The notes beneath the pieces are model-generated. The model worked only from the letters and a program-made list of their open reading frames with translations, did not search any database and had not been told where the DNA came from. Source: an uncultured Rothia sp. (GTDB lineage: Bacteria > Actinomycetota > Actinomycetes > Actinomycetales > Micrococcaceae). Taken from it: a stretch of 64,000 bases of DNA. Below are positions 1 to 7,800 of this stretch, in pieces. Positions within the stretch are counted from its first letter, which is position 1, and every line of letters begins with the position of its first letter. The stretch covers positions 59,077 through 123,076 of the forward strand of contig NZ_CAKAPD010000006.1 in NCBI RefSeq assembly GCF_916715725.1, in the 5' to 3' direction. Both the position numbers and the translations under genes were made by a program.

Positions 1-94
1 TAGCGTGGGTGAACAGGTCACCCAGGCGCGCAGCACCGTCGAGCATGGAGTACTCAGTGTGCACGTGCAGGTGCGTAAATTCTTTGGTTGCCAC
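1..94 (-). CDS. dnaE: DNA polymerase III alpha subunit, N-terminal fragment
   Basis: Only the first 31 codons lie in the window; the gene runs off the left edge. The translation begins with GTG at 94 and reads VATKEFTHLHVHTEYSMLDG, the start of the PHP domain of the replicative polymerase catalytic subunit (the HxH pair and the EYSMLDG block are characteristic). An AGGAG ribosome-binding site lies 6-7 bases upstream of the GTG. DnaE synthesises the chromosome within the polymerase III holoenzyme. In actinobacteria dnaE commonly follows lspA and an rluD-like gene, as here. Whether this is DnaE1 or DnaE2 cannot be decided from the fragment, but the context favours DnaE1. Confidence 0.9.
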   Translation of the reverse strand, partial: MATKEFTHLHVHTEYSMLDGAARLGDLFTHA

Positions 95-172
95 GGATAT
101 CTCCTGGAGGTGTGGGCTGGAGGATGGGCGGTGAATGTGAAGCTGTGTGCGGCGGGGCGCGGGAGGCTCTGC

Positions 173-1159
173 CTAGCCGAGTTTGACGTTGCCGTCACGC
201 AGAGCGGTCAGCGCGTAGGACAGGTCGAGCGGGTACTCGCTGGTGAAGGTTACGCGCTCGCCGGTACCGGGGTGATCGAAGCCCAGGCGGTGCGCGTGCA
301 ACCACTGGCGGGTCAGTCCCAGTTCGGCGCTAAAGCGCGGGTCGGCGCCGTAGGTCAGGTCGCCGCAGCAGGGGTGGCGCAGTGCCGAGAAGTGCACACG
401 AATCTGGTGGGTGCGTCCGGTTTCCAGGTGCACCTCCACCAGGGACGCGGGGCCGAAGGCCTCGAGCACATCGTAGTGGGTGATAGAGTTGCGGCCGTCC
501 TCGACCACTGCGAACTTCCACTCATTGCCGGGGTGACGGCCAATGGGCGCGTCAATGGTGCCGCGCAACGGGTCGGGCAGGCCCTGCACGAGCGTGTGGT
601 AGACCTTATCTACGGTGCGTTCCTTGAAGGCGCGCTTGAGCTCGGTGTAGGCGCGTTCGCTGCGGGCTACGACCATCAGGCCGCTGGTGCCCACGTCCAG
701 GCGGTGCACAATGCCCTGGCGTTCTGCCGCGCCGGAGGTAGCAACCGAGATGCCCTCGCCCATGAGCGCGGAGATGACGGTGGGGCCGTGCCAGCCGGGT
801 GAGGGGTGTGCCGCCACGCCTGCGGGCTTATCCACCACGACAATGTCGTCGTCCAGGTGCACGATGCGGAAGCCGTCCACCTTTTCGGGGCGGATATCCG
901 CCAAATCGCGCGGCGCGGGTGCATCCACGACGACCTCGTCGCCCGCGGAAAGCTTGTAGGACTTGCCAATCTTCACGGCCTTGCCGTTGTTGGTGACGGT
1001 CACGTGGCCGTCACGAATCCACCCGGAGGTGCGGGTTCGGGGCGCATCGAGGGCACCGGCGAGCGCGGCGTCCAGGCGCATACCGGCAAGCGCGCCTTCA
1101 ACGGTGAATTCGGCGCGGATGCGTGCCGTATCTTCTGCGGCGTTGGTGGTTTCGCTCAT
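173..1159 (-). CDS. RluD-family 23S rRNA pseudouridine synthase
   Basis: 328 residues, usual for the RluA/RluD family. An S4 RNA-binding domain occupies roughly residues 24-80 (RLDAALAGAL, then GHVTVTNNGKAVKIG). The catalytic domain follows, with the signature HRLDVGTSGL in which Asp155 is the expected catalytic aspartate. The enzyme isomerises uridine to pseudouridine in large-subunit rRNA; by family it would act on the helix 69 positions modified by RluD, but the exact target is inferred. It lies downstream of lspA on the same strand with a spacing of about 120 bases, and upstream of dnaE, an order common in actinobacteria. Confidence 0.9.
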   Translation of the reverse strand: MSETTNAAEDTARIRAEFTVEGALAGMRLDAALAGALDAPRTRTSGWIRDGHVTVTNNGKAVKIGKSYKLSAGDEVVVDAPAPRDLADIRPEKVDGFRIVHLDDDIVVVDKPAGVAAHPSPGWHGPTVISALMGEGISVATSGAAERQGIVHRLDVGTSGLMVVARSERAYTELKRAFKERTVDKVYHTLVQGLPDPLRGTIDAPIGRHPGNEWKFAVVEDGRNSITHYDVLEAFGPASLVEVHLETGRTHQIRVHFSALRHPCCGDLTYGADPRFSAELGLTRQWLHAHRLGFDHPGTGERVTFTSEYPLDLSYALTALRDGNVKLG

Positions 1160-1279
1160 GCGGCTCTCCTTCGGGTGGTGTTGTCTGGGTTGTCTGGGTG
1201 CGAGGGGTTGTCTGTGTGAAAACGTCTGTAGGCGCGTGTGTCGGCAACGTAGCCGTCGGTGCGTGGCCGGGGCGGGGAG

Positions 1280-1897
1280 CTACTCAGCGCTCTTTTCCGC
1301 GGTGTTCTTGTCGTCGGTGCTCTTATCGTCAGCCTGCACGCGGGTTCCGTTGAGGTTCAGGCCCTTGAAGTTCAGTAGCACGATGAACGCCATGCACACG
1401 CAGATTGCGGAGTCTGCAATATTGAAAATCGCGAAGTTCGGCACGGAAATAAAGTCGACCACGTGACCGGATCCGAAGCCGGGCTCACGGAAGAGACGGT
1501 CGAAAAGGTTGCCGCAGATACCGCCGAGCAGGCCGCCCAGCGCGAGGGTCCAGGACAGGGCGCGGGTGCGGCGCAGCAGGTAGAGCACCACGGATGCGGC
1601 AGCGACCATGACGAGCGTGAAGATCCAGGTGACGTTCTCGCCCATGCTGAATGCGGCGCCGGAGTTACGAATCGAGTACCACCACAGCAACCCGTCGATG
1701 ACGGTGATGCGCTCCCCCAGCTGCATCTGGGTGACGACCAGGTATTTGGTGCCCTGGTCGATGGCGAACACGACGGCGGCAAGTACGAGCGCGAGAATAC
1801 CTGCGGAGCGAGCCGAAAGGATGCGCACGCGGCGTCCTTCAGCCTTTCCTTCGGTATGTGAGACTGAGGATTCAGCGGTCTTGGGGGTGTTGGTCAT
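1280..1897 (-). CDS. lspA: Lipoprotein signal peptidase (signal peptidase II)
   Basis: 205-residue inner-membrane aspartyl protease that removes the signal peptide from diacylated prolipoproteins. Four membrane segments are visible (about 32-52, 70-90 region, 90-110 and 155-178). Conserved blocks are DQGTKYLV, GNLFDRL, the VVDF aspartate (Asp148) and FNIADS (Asp162); the last two form the family catalytic dyad. An extra hydrophilic N-terminus of about 28 residues and a charged Lys/Asp C-terminal tail flank the core. It is followed by the pseudouridine synthase gene and preceded by divIVA on the same strand. Confidence 0.95.
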   Translation of the reverse strand: MTNTPKTAESSVSHTEGKAEGRRVRILSARSAGILALVLAAVVFAIDQGTKYLVVTQMQLGERITVIDGLLWWYSIRNSGAAFSMGENVTWIFTLVMVAAASVVLYLLRRTRALSWTLALGGLLGGICGNLFDRLFREPGFGSGHVVDFISVPNFAIFNIADSAICVCMAFIVLLNFKGLNLNGTRVQADDKSTDDKNTAEKSAE

Positions 1898-2064
1898 AGC
1901 TCTCCTCTAGTCTGTGCCGGTTGCTGCGCGCCCGAACGCAAACCGTGTGCGGTACCGTTCGATAGTGCCCCTCTAGCTTAGCAAATCGGGGTAGTGCATC
2001 GAGTATTCGGCGGTGATGTGGCGGGTACTCTCCCCCGCTTCTCACGCTGGGTTATTGCACCGTG

Positions 2065-2091
2065 CCGGGCGGGTATGAGAATACCGCCCGG
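2065..2091 (-). terminator. Hairpin downstream of divIVA
   Basis: GC-rich inverted repeat (left arm 2065-2076, right arm 2081-2091, one bulged G, loop GAGA) about 100 bases beyond the divIVA stop codon. There is no clear T-tract on the minus strand, so it may be a weak or Rho-assisted terminator or a transcript-protecting hairpin. Confidence 0.4.
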
Positions 2092-2187
2092 TTCTCTCAA
2101 TCTTCCCCGGTGAATAGCGGTGGAAGAGAAAGAATCCGGGCGGCATACGCCTCAAAGCGTCGTTAGCTTTTATTCTGGCACGCTGAT

Positions 2188-2727
2188 TTATGCGGAAGCC
2201 TCGATGGACTTGAGGTTCTTCAGCTCCTGAACCTGTGCGTCCAGGTGCTGCAGCAGCTTGGAGCGGTAGCGGCTCTCGAAGCCGCGCAGAGCCTCAACAG
2301 CGATCTCCAGCTCTTCCTTCTCGTCGGTGAGGCGAGAGAGAACCTCTTCGCGTTGCTGCTGAGCTTCGCTCACCATAGCGTCTGCCTTCTTCTCTGCCTC
2401 TTCGATCAGTTCAGCCTTAGCCTTCTCGCCCTGTGCCACGTAGTCGTCGTGAACCTTCTGTGCCATGGCGAGCAGTGCCGCCGCATCCTGAGGTGCAGCC
2501 GATGCCGCGGAGGACTGTGCGGGCGCTACAGCCGCTGCGGGGGAATCGGGCGCGTTTGCAGAGAGCTGCTCAACCTGACGCTCCAGGGCATCACGCTCGG
2601 AGTAGAGTGCGCGCAGTTCGACAACGAGCTCGTCCAGGAAGTCGTCAACCTCGTTGCGGTCGTAACCGGACTCTTCGGTCACGATCTTGAAGCTCTTAGT
2701 GATCAGGTCTTCAGGGGTGATTGCCAT
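2188..2727 (-). CDS. divIVA: DivIVA/Wag31 polar growth scaffold
   Basis: 179 residues, short compared with mycobacterial Wag31 (about 260). The N-terminal lipid-binding DivIVA domain is plain (MAITPEDLITKSF, then GYDRNEVDDFLDELV, residues 1-40). A first coiled coil to about residue 57, an Ala/Pro/Ser-rich linker (about 58-80) and a second long coiled coil (about 85-175, rich in Glu/Lys/Gln) follow. In actinobacteria DivIVA marks curved membrane at poles and septa and recruits cell wall synthesis. It sits at the end of the dcw cluster after sepF and yggT, the typical place. Rothia cells are coccoid, so a mainly septal role is plausible (inference). Confidence 0.93.
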   Translation of the reverse strand: MAITPEDLITKSFKIVTEESGYDRNEVDDFLDELVVELRALYSERDALERQVEQLSANAPDSPAAAVAPAQSSAASAAPQDAAALLAMAQKVHDDYVAQGEKAKAELIEEAEKKADAMVSEAQQQREEVLSRLTDEKEELEIAVEALRGFESRYRSKLLQHLDAQVQELKNLKSIEASA

Positions 2728-3224
2728 GGGCTTCTCCTCTAGGTATCCCTTACGGGGTTTGGTGGTGAAGTTGAGTGCCGCGGATGCACCAGCCAGATAG
2801 CTCGTGACCCCGATAATTCAGGGTCCCGACGGTTCAGGGCATGGCTATTCCGCTATGCAGTCGTTGGCACCAATTTTACTATTCTTTGGGTTCTGCACCG
2901 GGTTTTACATCGGTTGAACAGTAAAATATTCGCTCGGCGCAAGGGTGGGATTCACCACGTCTCATATCCGCCCTAGTCCCCGCTTTCACCCTTAGGTTTT
3001 CTGCCCTGCGGTGCATTTCGAGGTGGTTTTCGAGAAGGCATTTTGGCGCTACCCCCGGCACTATACACAGGCAGAACGCAGGCACAGAACCCAGGCACAA
3101 AACGCAGGCGCAGAAAACCCCCACTCTGCACTCAACCCGTGAACGGGTCAGGCAGGCGGGGGTCTGTCGTTTCTTATCTATCGTCTCTTATTCCCAAGCT
3201 GTCGCCTCTGAGCGAGGCAGTCGC
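2728..3224. other. Intergenic region between divIVA and yggT
   Basis: About 500 bases without a credible gene. It includes the presumed divIVA promoter region: an AT-rich stretch near 2871-2885 could supply a TAAAAT-type -10 on the minus strand, but no convincing -35 is seen. A short four-copy tandem repeat lies at 3068-3117. An 81-codon minus-strand frame here is Cys-rich, unlike any protein I know, and is not called. Confidence 0.6.
3068..3117. repeat. Short tandem repeat, about 13-bp unit
   Basis: Four head-to-tail degenerate copies of CAGGCACAGAACC (first copy 11 bases, the rest 13 bases). It is non-coding, upstream of divIVA and downstream of yggT, and a candidate length-variable locus. 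Confidence 0.6.
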
Positions 3225-3524
3225 CTACGAGAAGGCCGCGGTCAACCGCATCATGATGCTCAGCAGCAGCGACAACACAACAATCAGAATCAGGAAGCCG
3301 GTGTCCAGCGCAACGTTACCCACACGAACCGGCGGGATCAGGCGGCGCAGCTGGTTCATCGGCCAGTCAGTCACCGCGTACACACCGCTGGCGAAGAGCA
3401 ACACAATGCCCTTGGGGCGCCACTCCGGTGCGAACATGCGCACCCAGTCAAAGAGCATGCGCAGTAGCATCGCAATGTAGAGAACGTAGACAACGATCGT
3501 AATGAGGGCGAAAATATAACCCAT
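3225..3524 (-). CDS. YggT-family membrane protein
   Basis: 99 residues with two strongly hydrophobic segments (about 2-24 and 71-92) separated by a loop containing the family hallmark PxxQLRRLIPP. It matches the YggT family found between sepF and divIVA in Gram-positive bacteria. Function is unsettled; YggT proteins have been linked to division and osmotic tolerance. It lies 10 bases downstream of sepF on the same strand, so co-transcription with sepF is likely. Confidence 0.88.
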   Translation of the reverse strand: MGYIFALITIVVYVLYIAMLLRMLFDWVRMFAPEWRPKGIVLLFASGVYAVTDWPMNQLRRLIPPVRVGNVALDTGFLILIVVLSLLLSIMMRLTAAFS

Positions 3525-3534
3525 CTATCAGTCC

Positions 3535-4416
3535 TTAGCCCTGGTCGAAGGGGAATTCACCGTCGGTCTCAAAGCCGGCGGGAACCTCGGAGTTAGCCAC
3601 GCCCAGAACCTCCAGGTTGGAGGGGGTCAGCAGGAACACCTTAGCGGTGACGCGCTCAATGCGGCCCTCCAGCGCGAATGCCAGACCGGATGCGAAGTCC
3701 ACCAGGCGCTTTGCGTCTGCGTCAGGCATTTCTTCCACGTTCATAATCACGGGGATGTTCTCGCGGAATGCCTCGCCAATGATCTTTGCGTCATTGTAGG
3801 AGCGGGGGTGGATAGTGGTGATGCGACGCAATTCGTCCTCTTCTTCCTCGTAACCGTAGGTGTATCCGTTGGTTTCTTCGGGCTCGTAGCCCTGGTCGTA
3901 GTAGCCGTCGTTGGAGTACGTCTCGGCGTACTGCTCGGTGTATTCGGTATTCGGCACCGGGGTGTCCTCCCAATTGTCTGCGCTGGCATCGTCCCAAGTC
4001 TGCTCGGTGTCCGCCAGATCAGCTGTGGTTTCAGGTGTATGAGCGGTGGCGTATGCCGCTGCATCTACGGTTGCTCGTCCGTCGGCAGATTCTTCTGCGT
4101 CCAGATACTCGGTTTCTGTACCGTCATCGTAGCTATCAGCCTGCAGGTACTCTTCCTGTTCAGTATAGGCGGGTTCGTCCTGCAGATGGTAGGTTTCGCT
4201 CTGCGACTCGGCAACGCTGTACTGTGCCGAGCCGGGCAGTGCTGAGAGCCTGTGAGAGCTGTCGGTCTTCTGCGCTGTAGCAGCCTGCCCTGCGGAGGCG
4301 CTTGCCTCCTTGCGGGAGTCAGCCTGCACAGCCTGCGGGGATTCTTCCGGCGTCGTCTCAGCGTCCTGGTATCGTTCCAGGCCGAGGAAACCCGCCAGAC
4401 GGCTTTGTTTCGCCAT
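3535..4416 (-). CDS. sepF: Cell division protein SepF with long acidic N-terminal extension
   Basis: The C-terminal 100 residues (from about 195) are the SepF fold: RRITTIHPRSYNDAKIIGEA, then PVIMNVEEMPDADAKRLVDF and a closing VFLLTPSNLEV. SepF anchors FtsZ filaments to the membrane in organisms lacking FtsA, as here. The first residues (MAKQSRLAGFLGLERYQD) resemble the usual amphipathic membrane-targeting helix. Between them lies about 175 residues of low complexity, rich in Glu, Asp, Tyr and Thr, making the protein 293 residues instead of the usual 150-220. It follows the yggS-like gene and precedes yggT. Confidence 0.93.
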   Translation of the reverse strand: MAKQSRLAGFLGLERYQDAETTPEESPQAVQADSRKEASASAGQAATAQKTDSSHRLSALPGSAQYSVAESQSETYHLQDEPAYTEQEEYLQADSYDDGTETEYLDAEESADGRATVDAAAYATAHTPETTADLADTEQTWDDASADNWEDTPVPNTEYTEQYAETYSNDGYYDQGYEPEETNGYTYGYEEEEDELRRITTIHPRSYNDAKIIGEAFRENIPVIMNVEEMPDADAKRLVDFASGLAFALEGRIERVTAKVFLLTPSNLEVLGVANSEVPAGFETDGEFPFDQG

Positions 4417-4562
4417 GATTCTCTCGCTGTTCTTTCACGTTGGTGGTGTACAGGTTCTGCCGTAGTGCGTCATCAGAAGGTGTGTGCGTAACGGTACGCC
4501 ATGCACCGGCATGTATATATTACCAGCGCCCACCCCGCGCAGGCGGTCAAGGGCGCCGATGA

Positions 4563-5399
4563 TTATGCCGCCGGGCGCTTACCCATGATGTCGCTACCCA
4601 CGCGCACGCAGGTCGAGCCCCAACGCACCGCAGCCTCCAAGTCACCGCTCATACCGGCGGAAATCTCGGTCGCATGCGGCACCTGCTCACGCACCAGCGA
4701 CGCCAGTCCGTAGAGCTTCTCAAAGGCCTCATCCGGGTCCATGCCCAGCGGCGCCACCGCCATCACACCACCACAACGCAGGTGCTCGTGGTTCTCGATG
4801 CGTTCCACCAGCTCCAGCAGCTCGGAGGCGCTCGTACCACCGCGCGCGCCCTCAGCGGCGTGCCCAGCCGTCGCGACCTCCGCCAGGGACACCTGCACCA
4901 GGCAGGTCAGCGCGCCCTGCTCCGCTGCCGCGGGTGCGGGCGCCTCCCCCGCCTCGAAGCGTGCCAGCTGGTTTGCGTACGCCTTCGCCAGCGCATCCGC
5001 CAGGGAGGGGCGGTCCACCGAATGCACGCTGGAGGCGTACTTGACCACAGACTTCGCCTTATTCGTCTGCAGCTGACCGATAAACGCCCAGTGCGGGGGC
5101 TGCACCTCACGCTGGGCGCAGTAGGTGGCAAGCTCACGAGCCTTCGCGCTCGCCTCCTGGTCGCGGTTCTCACCGAAGAGGGTCACTCCCCCATCCAGTA
5201 GTGCCGCCGCGTCGGAGGCGGGGAAGAACTTCGTGACCGTCACCAGCTGCACCGGGGCGCTCGCCTCGGTACGCACGGCGCTATGGTCCTGCTCCGCGGC
5301 GCGGATACGCTCAAGCACGCGGCGGTAGTTCTGCAGCAGCTGCTCGGCGCGTTCGGGAGCGTAGTGCAGGTTCTGTTCTTCTACATTCATTTCAGACAT
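4563..5399 (-). CDS. YggS/PROSC-type PLP homeostasis protein
   Basis: 278 residues. The PLP-binding lysine is expected at Lys57 (VTVTKFFPASD), followed by FGENRDQEA, HWAFIGQLQTNKAK and VHSVDR, and later SAGMSGDLEAAVRWGSTCVRVGS, which binds the PLP phosphate. Proteins of this family keep free pyridoxal phosphate in check and influence amino acid balance; they have no known catalytic turnover. The start at 5399 has a good AAGGAGAG site 7 bases upstream. It lies between pgeF and sepF, a conserved Gram-positive arrangement. Three Ala/Glu/Gly-rich insertions make it longer than the E. coli protein (about 234 residues). Confidence 0.92.
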   Translation of the reverse strand: MSEMNVEEQNLHYAPERAEQLLQNYRRVLERIRAAEQDHSAVRTEASAPVQLVTVTKFFPASDAAALLDGGVTLFGENRDQEASAKARELATYCAQREVQPPHWAFIGQLQTNKAKSVVKYASSVHSVDRPSLADALAKAYANQLARFEAGEAPAPAAAEQGALTCLVQVSLAEVATAGHAAEGARGGTSASELLELVERIENHEHLRCGGVMAVAPLGMDPDEAFEKLYGLASLVREQVPHATEISAGMSGDLEAAVRWGSTCVRVGSDIMGKRPAA

Positions 5400-5420
5400 C
5401 TTTTCTCTCCTTCAGCGCCT

Positions 5421-6272
5421 CTACGCGGCAGGCTCCGCCGCCTTCTCAATCCACACCAGACCAGCAATGCGGCCCGGCTTCTCACCGCGGTTCGTGAACC
5501 CGCGATGCGAATACACCTCAGGCTCCTCAAACGTGCACTGCGCACAGTCCATGTTCACCTGCACGCCCGCCTCTTCCAGCACCGCGCGGGCGCCGGCAGG
5601 CAGATCCAAGCCGGGAGTCTGCTGGCTGGTCACCGAATGCACCTGCGGAATCAGTTCAGTTGATTCAGCCCGCATATCTTCGGGCACCTCGTAACAGCTA
5701 CCGCAGATGCTCGGGCCCAGCCACGCGGTAATTTTCTCCGCGCCGAGCTGACGCATCCGCTGCACGGTCTGCTGGAGCACACCGTCGAGCAGACCGCGGC
5801 GACCCGCATGAGCCACCGCCAGAATCGGTTGCCAGTTCGCGACCCGCTCACCCACCAGCACCACGGGGATACAGTCCGCCACCATAATCGCCAGGGGCAC
5901 GCCCTCACAGCTAATCGCCGCATCGGCGACCGGGGAGTTCTCCAGCACCGCGCGGGCACGCTCAACCGTACGCTCCTGCGGGGCACCGGGCGCGTAGGAT
6001 TCCACCGCATAGTCTTCCGGGTAGGCAATCTGCACGCCGTGCACCTGGTTCAGGTAGAAGAACGGCTCGGTACCCAGCGCCTCCTCCAGGGCGGCACGGT
6101 GGTTGAGGGTGCGCACCAGGGAGGCATCCATACCGCCACCGAGCTCATCGTCCACGTGCAGACCCAGGTTGCCCGCCGCGCGGGAGGTGAAACCCACCCG
6201 CACACGCCAAGAGCCCAAGGTGCGGGTATCGGCAGCAGCAAGTAGCGGAGTTTTGGGAGCGTCGCTCATCAT
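5421..6272 (-). CDS. pgeF: PgeF/YfiH (laccase-domain) peptidoglycan editing or nucleoside phosphorylase family protein
   Basis: 283 residues of the DUF152 multicopper-oxidase-like family. Metal-site blocks are visible: AVAHAGRRGLLDGV, WLGPSICGSCYEVP and VYSHRGFTNRGEKPGRIAGLVW near the C-terminus. Members have been described as purine nucleoside phosphorylase/adenosine deaminase-type enzymes, and in E. coli as an editing factor correcting wrongly added L-Ser in peptidoglycan precursors; which applies here is not decidable from sequence. It lies immediately upstream of the yggS-like gene (about 20 bases apart) and downstream of ftsZ after a terminator. Confidence 0.88.
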   Translation of the reverse strand: MMSDAPKTPLLAAADTRTLGSWRVRVGFTSRAAGNLGLHVDDELGGGMDASLVRTLNHRAALEEALGTEPFFYLNQVHGVQIAYPEDYAVESYAPGAPQERTVERARAVLENSPVADAAISCEGVPLAIMVADCIPVVLVGERVANWQPILAVAHAGRRGLLDGVLQQTVQRMRQLGAEKITAWLGPSICGSCYEVPEDMRAESTELIPQVHSVTSQQTPGLDLPAGARAVLEEAGVQVNMDCAQCTFEEPEVYSHRGFTNRGEKPGRIAGLVWIEKAAEPAA

Positions 6273-6318
6273 CTATTCCTTCATCAGGTGTCAGCAGGTA
6301 TAACGGCGGGTATAGCAA

Positions 6319-6363
6319 AGGGGAGCCGAGAACAGCACAATGTGCTTGTTTCTCAGCTCCCCT
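6319..6363 (-). terminator. Rho-independent-type terminator after ftsZ
   Basis: 14-bp stem (6319-6332 with 6350-6363, one C/T mismatch) whose loop holds a second small GCACA/TGTGC hairpin, followed on the minus strand by CCTTTGCT. It lies 56 bases past the ftsZ stop codon and separates ftsZ from pgeF. Confidence 0.7.
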
Positions 6364-6418
6364 ATAGCTTCATAAGACTCTCAGCCGTGCAACGCCTAGG
6401 CGTTCACAGCCGGGCAGA

Positions 6419-7603
6419 CTACTTCAGGAAGTCAGGGACATCCAGGGTGTCGCGGCGAGCCGGAGCTTCCTCCACAACCGGGGGAAGGTCAACGTCGAAG
6501 CCAGCAGCGCCGGTGGAAGCCGGAGCAGCAGCGGGTGCGTTGTAGCCGTAGCCGTTAGCAGCCGGAGCAGCGGTGGAACCGCCGAAGGATGCCTGGGTGC
6601 GCTGAGCCTGAGTAGCAGCAGCAGTGGAAGCGTTGGAGTTGGTCTCCGGGTTCACTGCGTCGAAGCCAGCAGCAATCACGGTCACGCGAGCCTCATCGCC
6701 CAGTGCGTCGTCAATAACAGCACCGAAGATGATGTTTGCGTCGGGGTGAGCAACTTCCTGAACCAGGCGTGCAGCCTCGTTGATCTCGAACAGACCCAGG
6801 TCGGAGCCACCCTGAATGGACAGCAGAACGCCGTGTGCACCGTCGATGGATGCTTCCAGCAGCGGCGAAGCGATAGCCAGCTCAGCTGCCTTCACGGCAC
6901 GGTCCTCACCGGATGCCGAGCCGATGCCCATCAGAGCCGAACCTGCACCCTGCATGACGGACTTAACGTCAGCGAAGTCAAGGTTGATCAGGCCGGGGGT
7001 GGTGATCAGGTCGGTAATGCCCTGCACACCGGAGAGCAGAACCTGGTCAGCGGACTTGAATGCGTCCAGCATGGAGACGTTGCGATCAGAAATCGACAGC
7101 AGTCGGTCGTTCGGAATAACGATCAGGGTATCAACCTCATCGCGCAGAGCAGCGATACCGGTCTCAGCCTGGTTGGAGCGGCGACGACCCTCGAAGGTGA
7201 AGGGGCGGGTCACCACACCAATGGTCAGAGCGCCGAGGGAGCGGGCAATACGTGCCACGACGGGTGCGCCACCGGTACCGGTGCCACCGCCCTCACCTGC
7301 GGTCACAAAGACCATGTCTGCGCCCTTGAGGACTTCCTCAATTTCCTGCGCGTGATCCTCGGCTGCCTGACGGCCAACCTCGGGGTTTGCGCCCGCGCCA
7401 AGACCGCGGGTCAGCTCACGACCAACGTCCAGCTTAACGTCTGCATCGGACATGAGCAGAGCCTGAGCGTCAGTGTTGATAGCAATGAACTCAACGCCGC
7501 GCAGACCAACCTCAATCATGCGGTTGACTGCGTTGACGCCACCGCCGCCGATACCAACGACCTTGATGACTGCCAAGTAGTTCTGGGGAGTTCCAGCGTC
7601 CAT
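6419..7603 (-). CDS. ftsZ: Cell division GTPase FtsZ
   Basis: 394 residues, typical length. The tubulin-like GTP-binding signature GGGTGTGG is at 105-112 after VFVTAGE. The N-terminal GTPase domain and the C-terminal activation domain are complete (ending near residue 315). A flexible linker rich in Ala, Gly and Tyr (about 320-375) leads to the conserved tail RRDTLDVPDFLK, the docking peptide for SepF and other partners. FtsZ assembles into the division ring. It follows ftsQ after about 200 bases containing AT-rich promoter-like sequence, so it probably has its own promoters in addition to read-through. Confidence 0.98.
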   Translation of the reverse strand: MDAGTPQNYLAVIKVVGIGGGGVNAVNRMIEVGLRGVEFIAINTDAQALLMSDADVKLDVGRELTRGLGAGANPEVGRQAAEDHAQEIEEVLKGADMVFVTAGEGGGTGTGGAPVVARIARSLGALTIGVVTRPFTFEGRRRSNQAETGIAALRDEVDTLIVIPNDRLLSISDRNVSMLDAFKSADQVLLSGVQGITDLITTPGLINLDFADVKSVMQGAGSALMGIGSASGEDRAVKAAELAIASPLLEASIDGAHGVLLSIQGGSDLGLFEINEAARLVQEVAHPDANIIFGAVIDDALGDEARVTVIAAGFDAVNPETNSNASTAAATQAQRTQASFGGSTAAPAANGYGYNAPAAAPASTGAAGFDVDLPPVVEEAPARRDTLDVPDFLK

Positions 7604-7800
7604 GTATTCCTCGATTGTTCCGTGTTCCAGCTTCGGAAGACCCGCAGCTTAATCTAAGCCTGAAGGTTTCCTCTAAAGAATGACTTTATCTGCTAGGATA
7701 CCAAACTGTTTTTGTTGGTTCCTAGTCACACAGCGCAATTACCCCCTCTTTTTGCGGATTTCACACAAAAAGGGAGGATAAAGCGCCTGAATGGTTCCCC
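7604..7800 (-). promoter_or_regulatory. ftsQ-ftsZ intergenic region with presumed ftsZ promoters
   Basis: About 200 bases, notably more AT-rich than the flanking genes. On the minus strand sequences such as GATAAAG and TCTTTAGA (7670-7700) could serve as -10 elements. An imperfect hairpin with runs of five T and five A (7741-7776) may attenuate read-through from ftsQ. No single promoter is clear enough to name. Confidence 0.4.

Noticed and set aside
2879..3124. 81-codon Cys-rich minus-strand frame upstream of divIVA
   Set aside because: Its Cys/Leu/Val repetition is produced by the 13-bp tandem repeat. No ribosome-binding site or known family.
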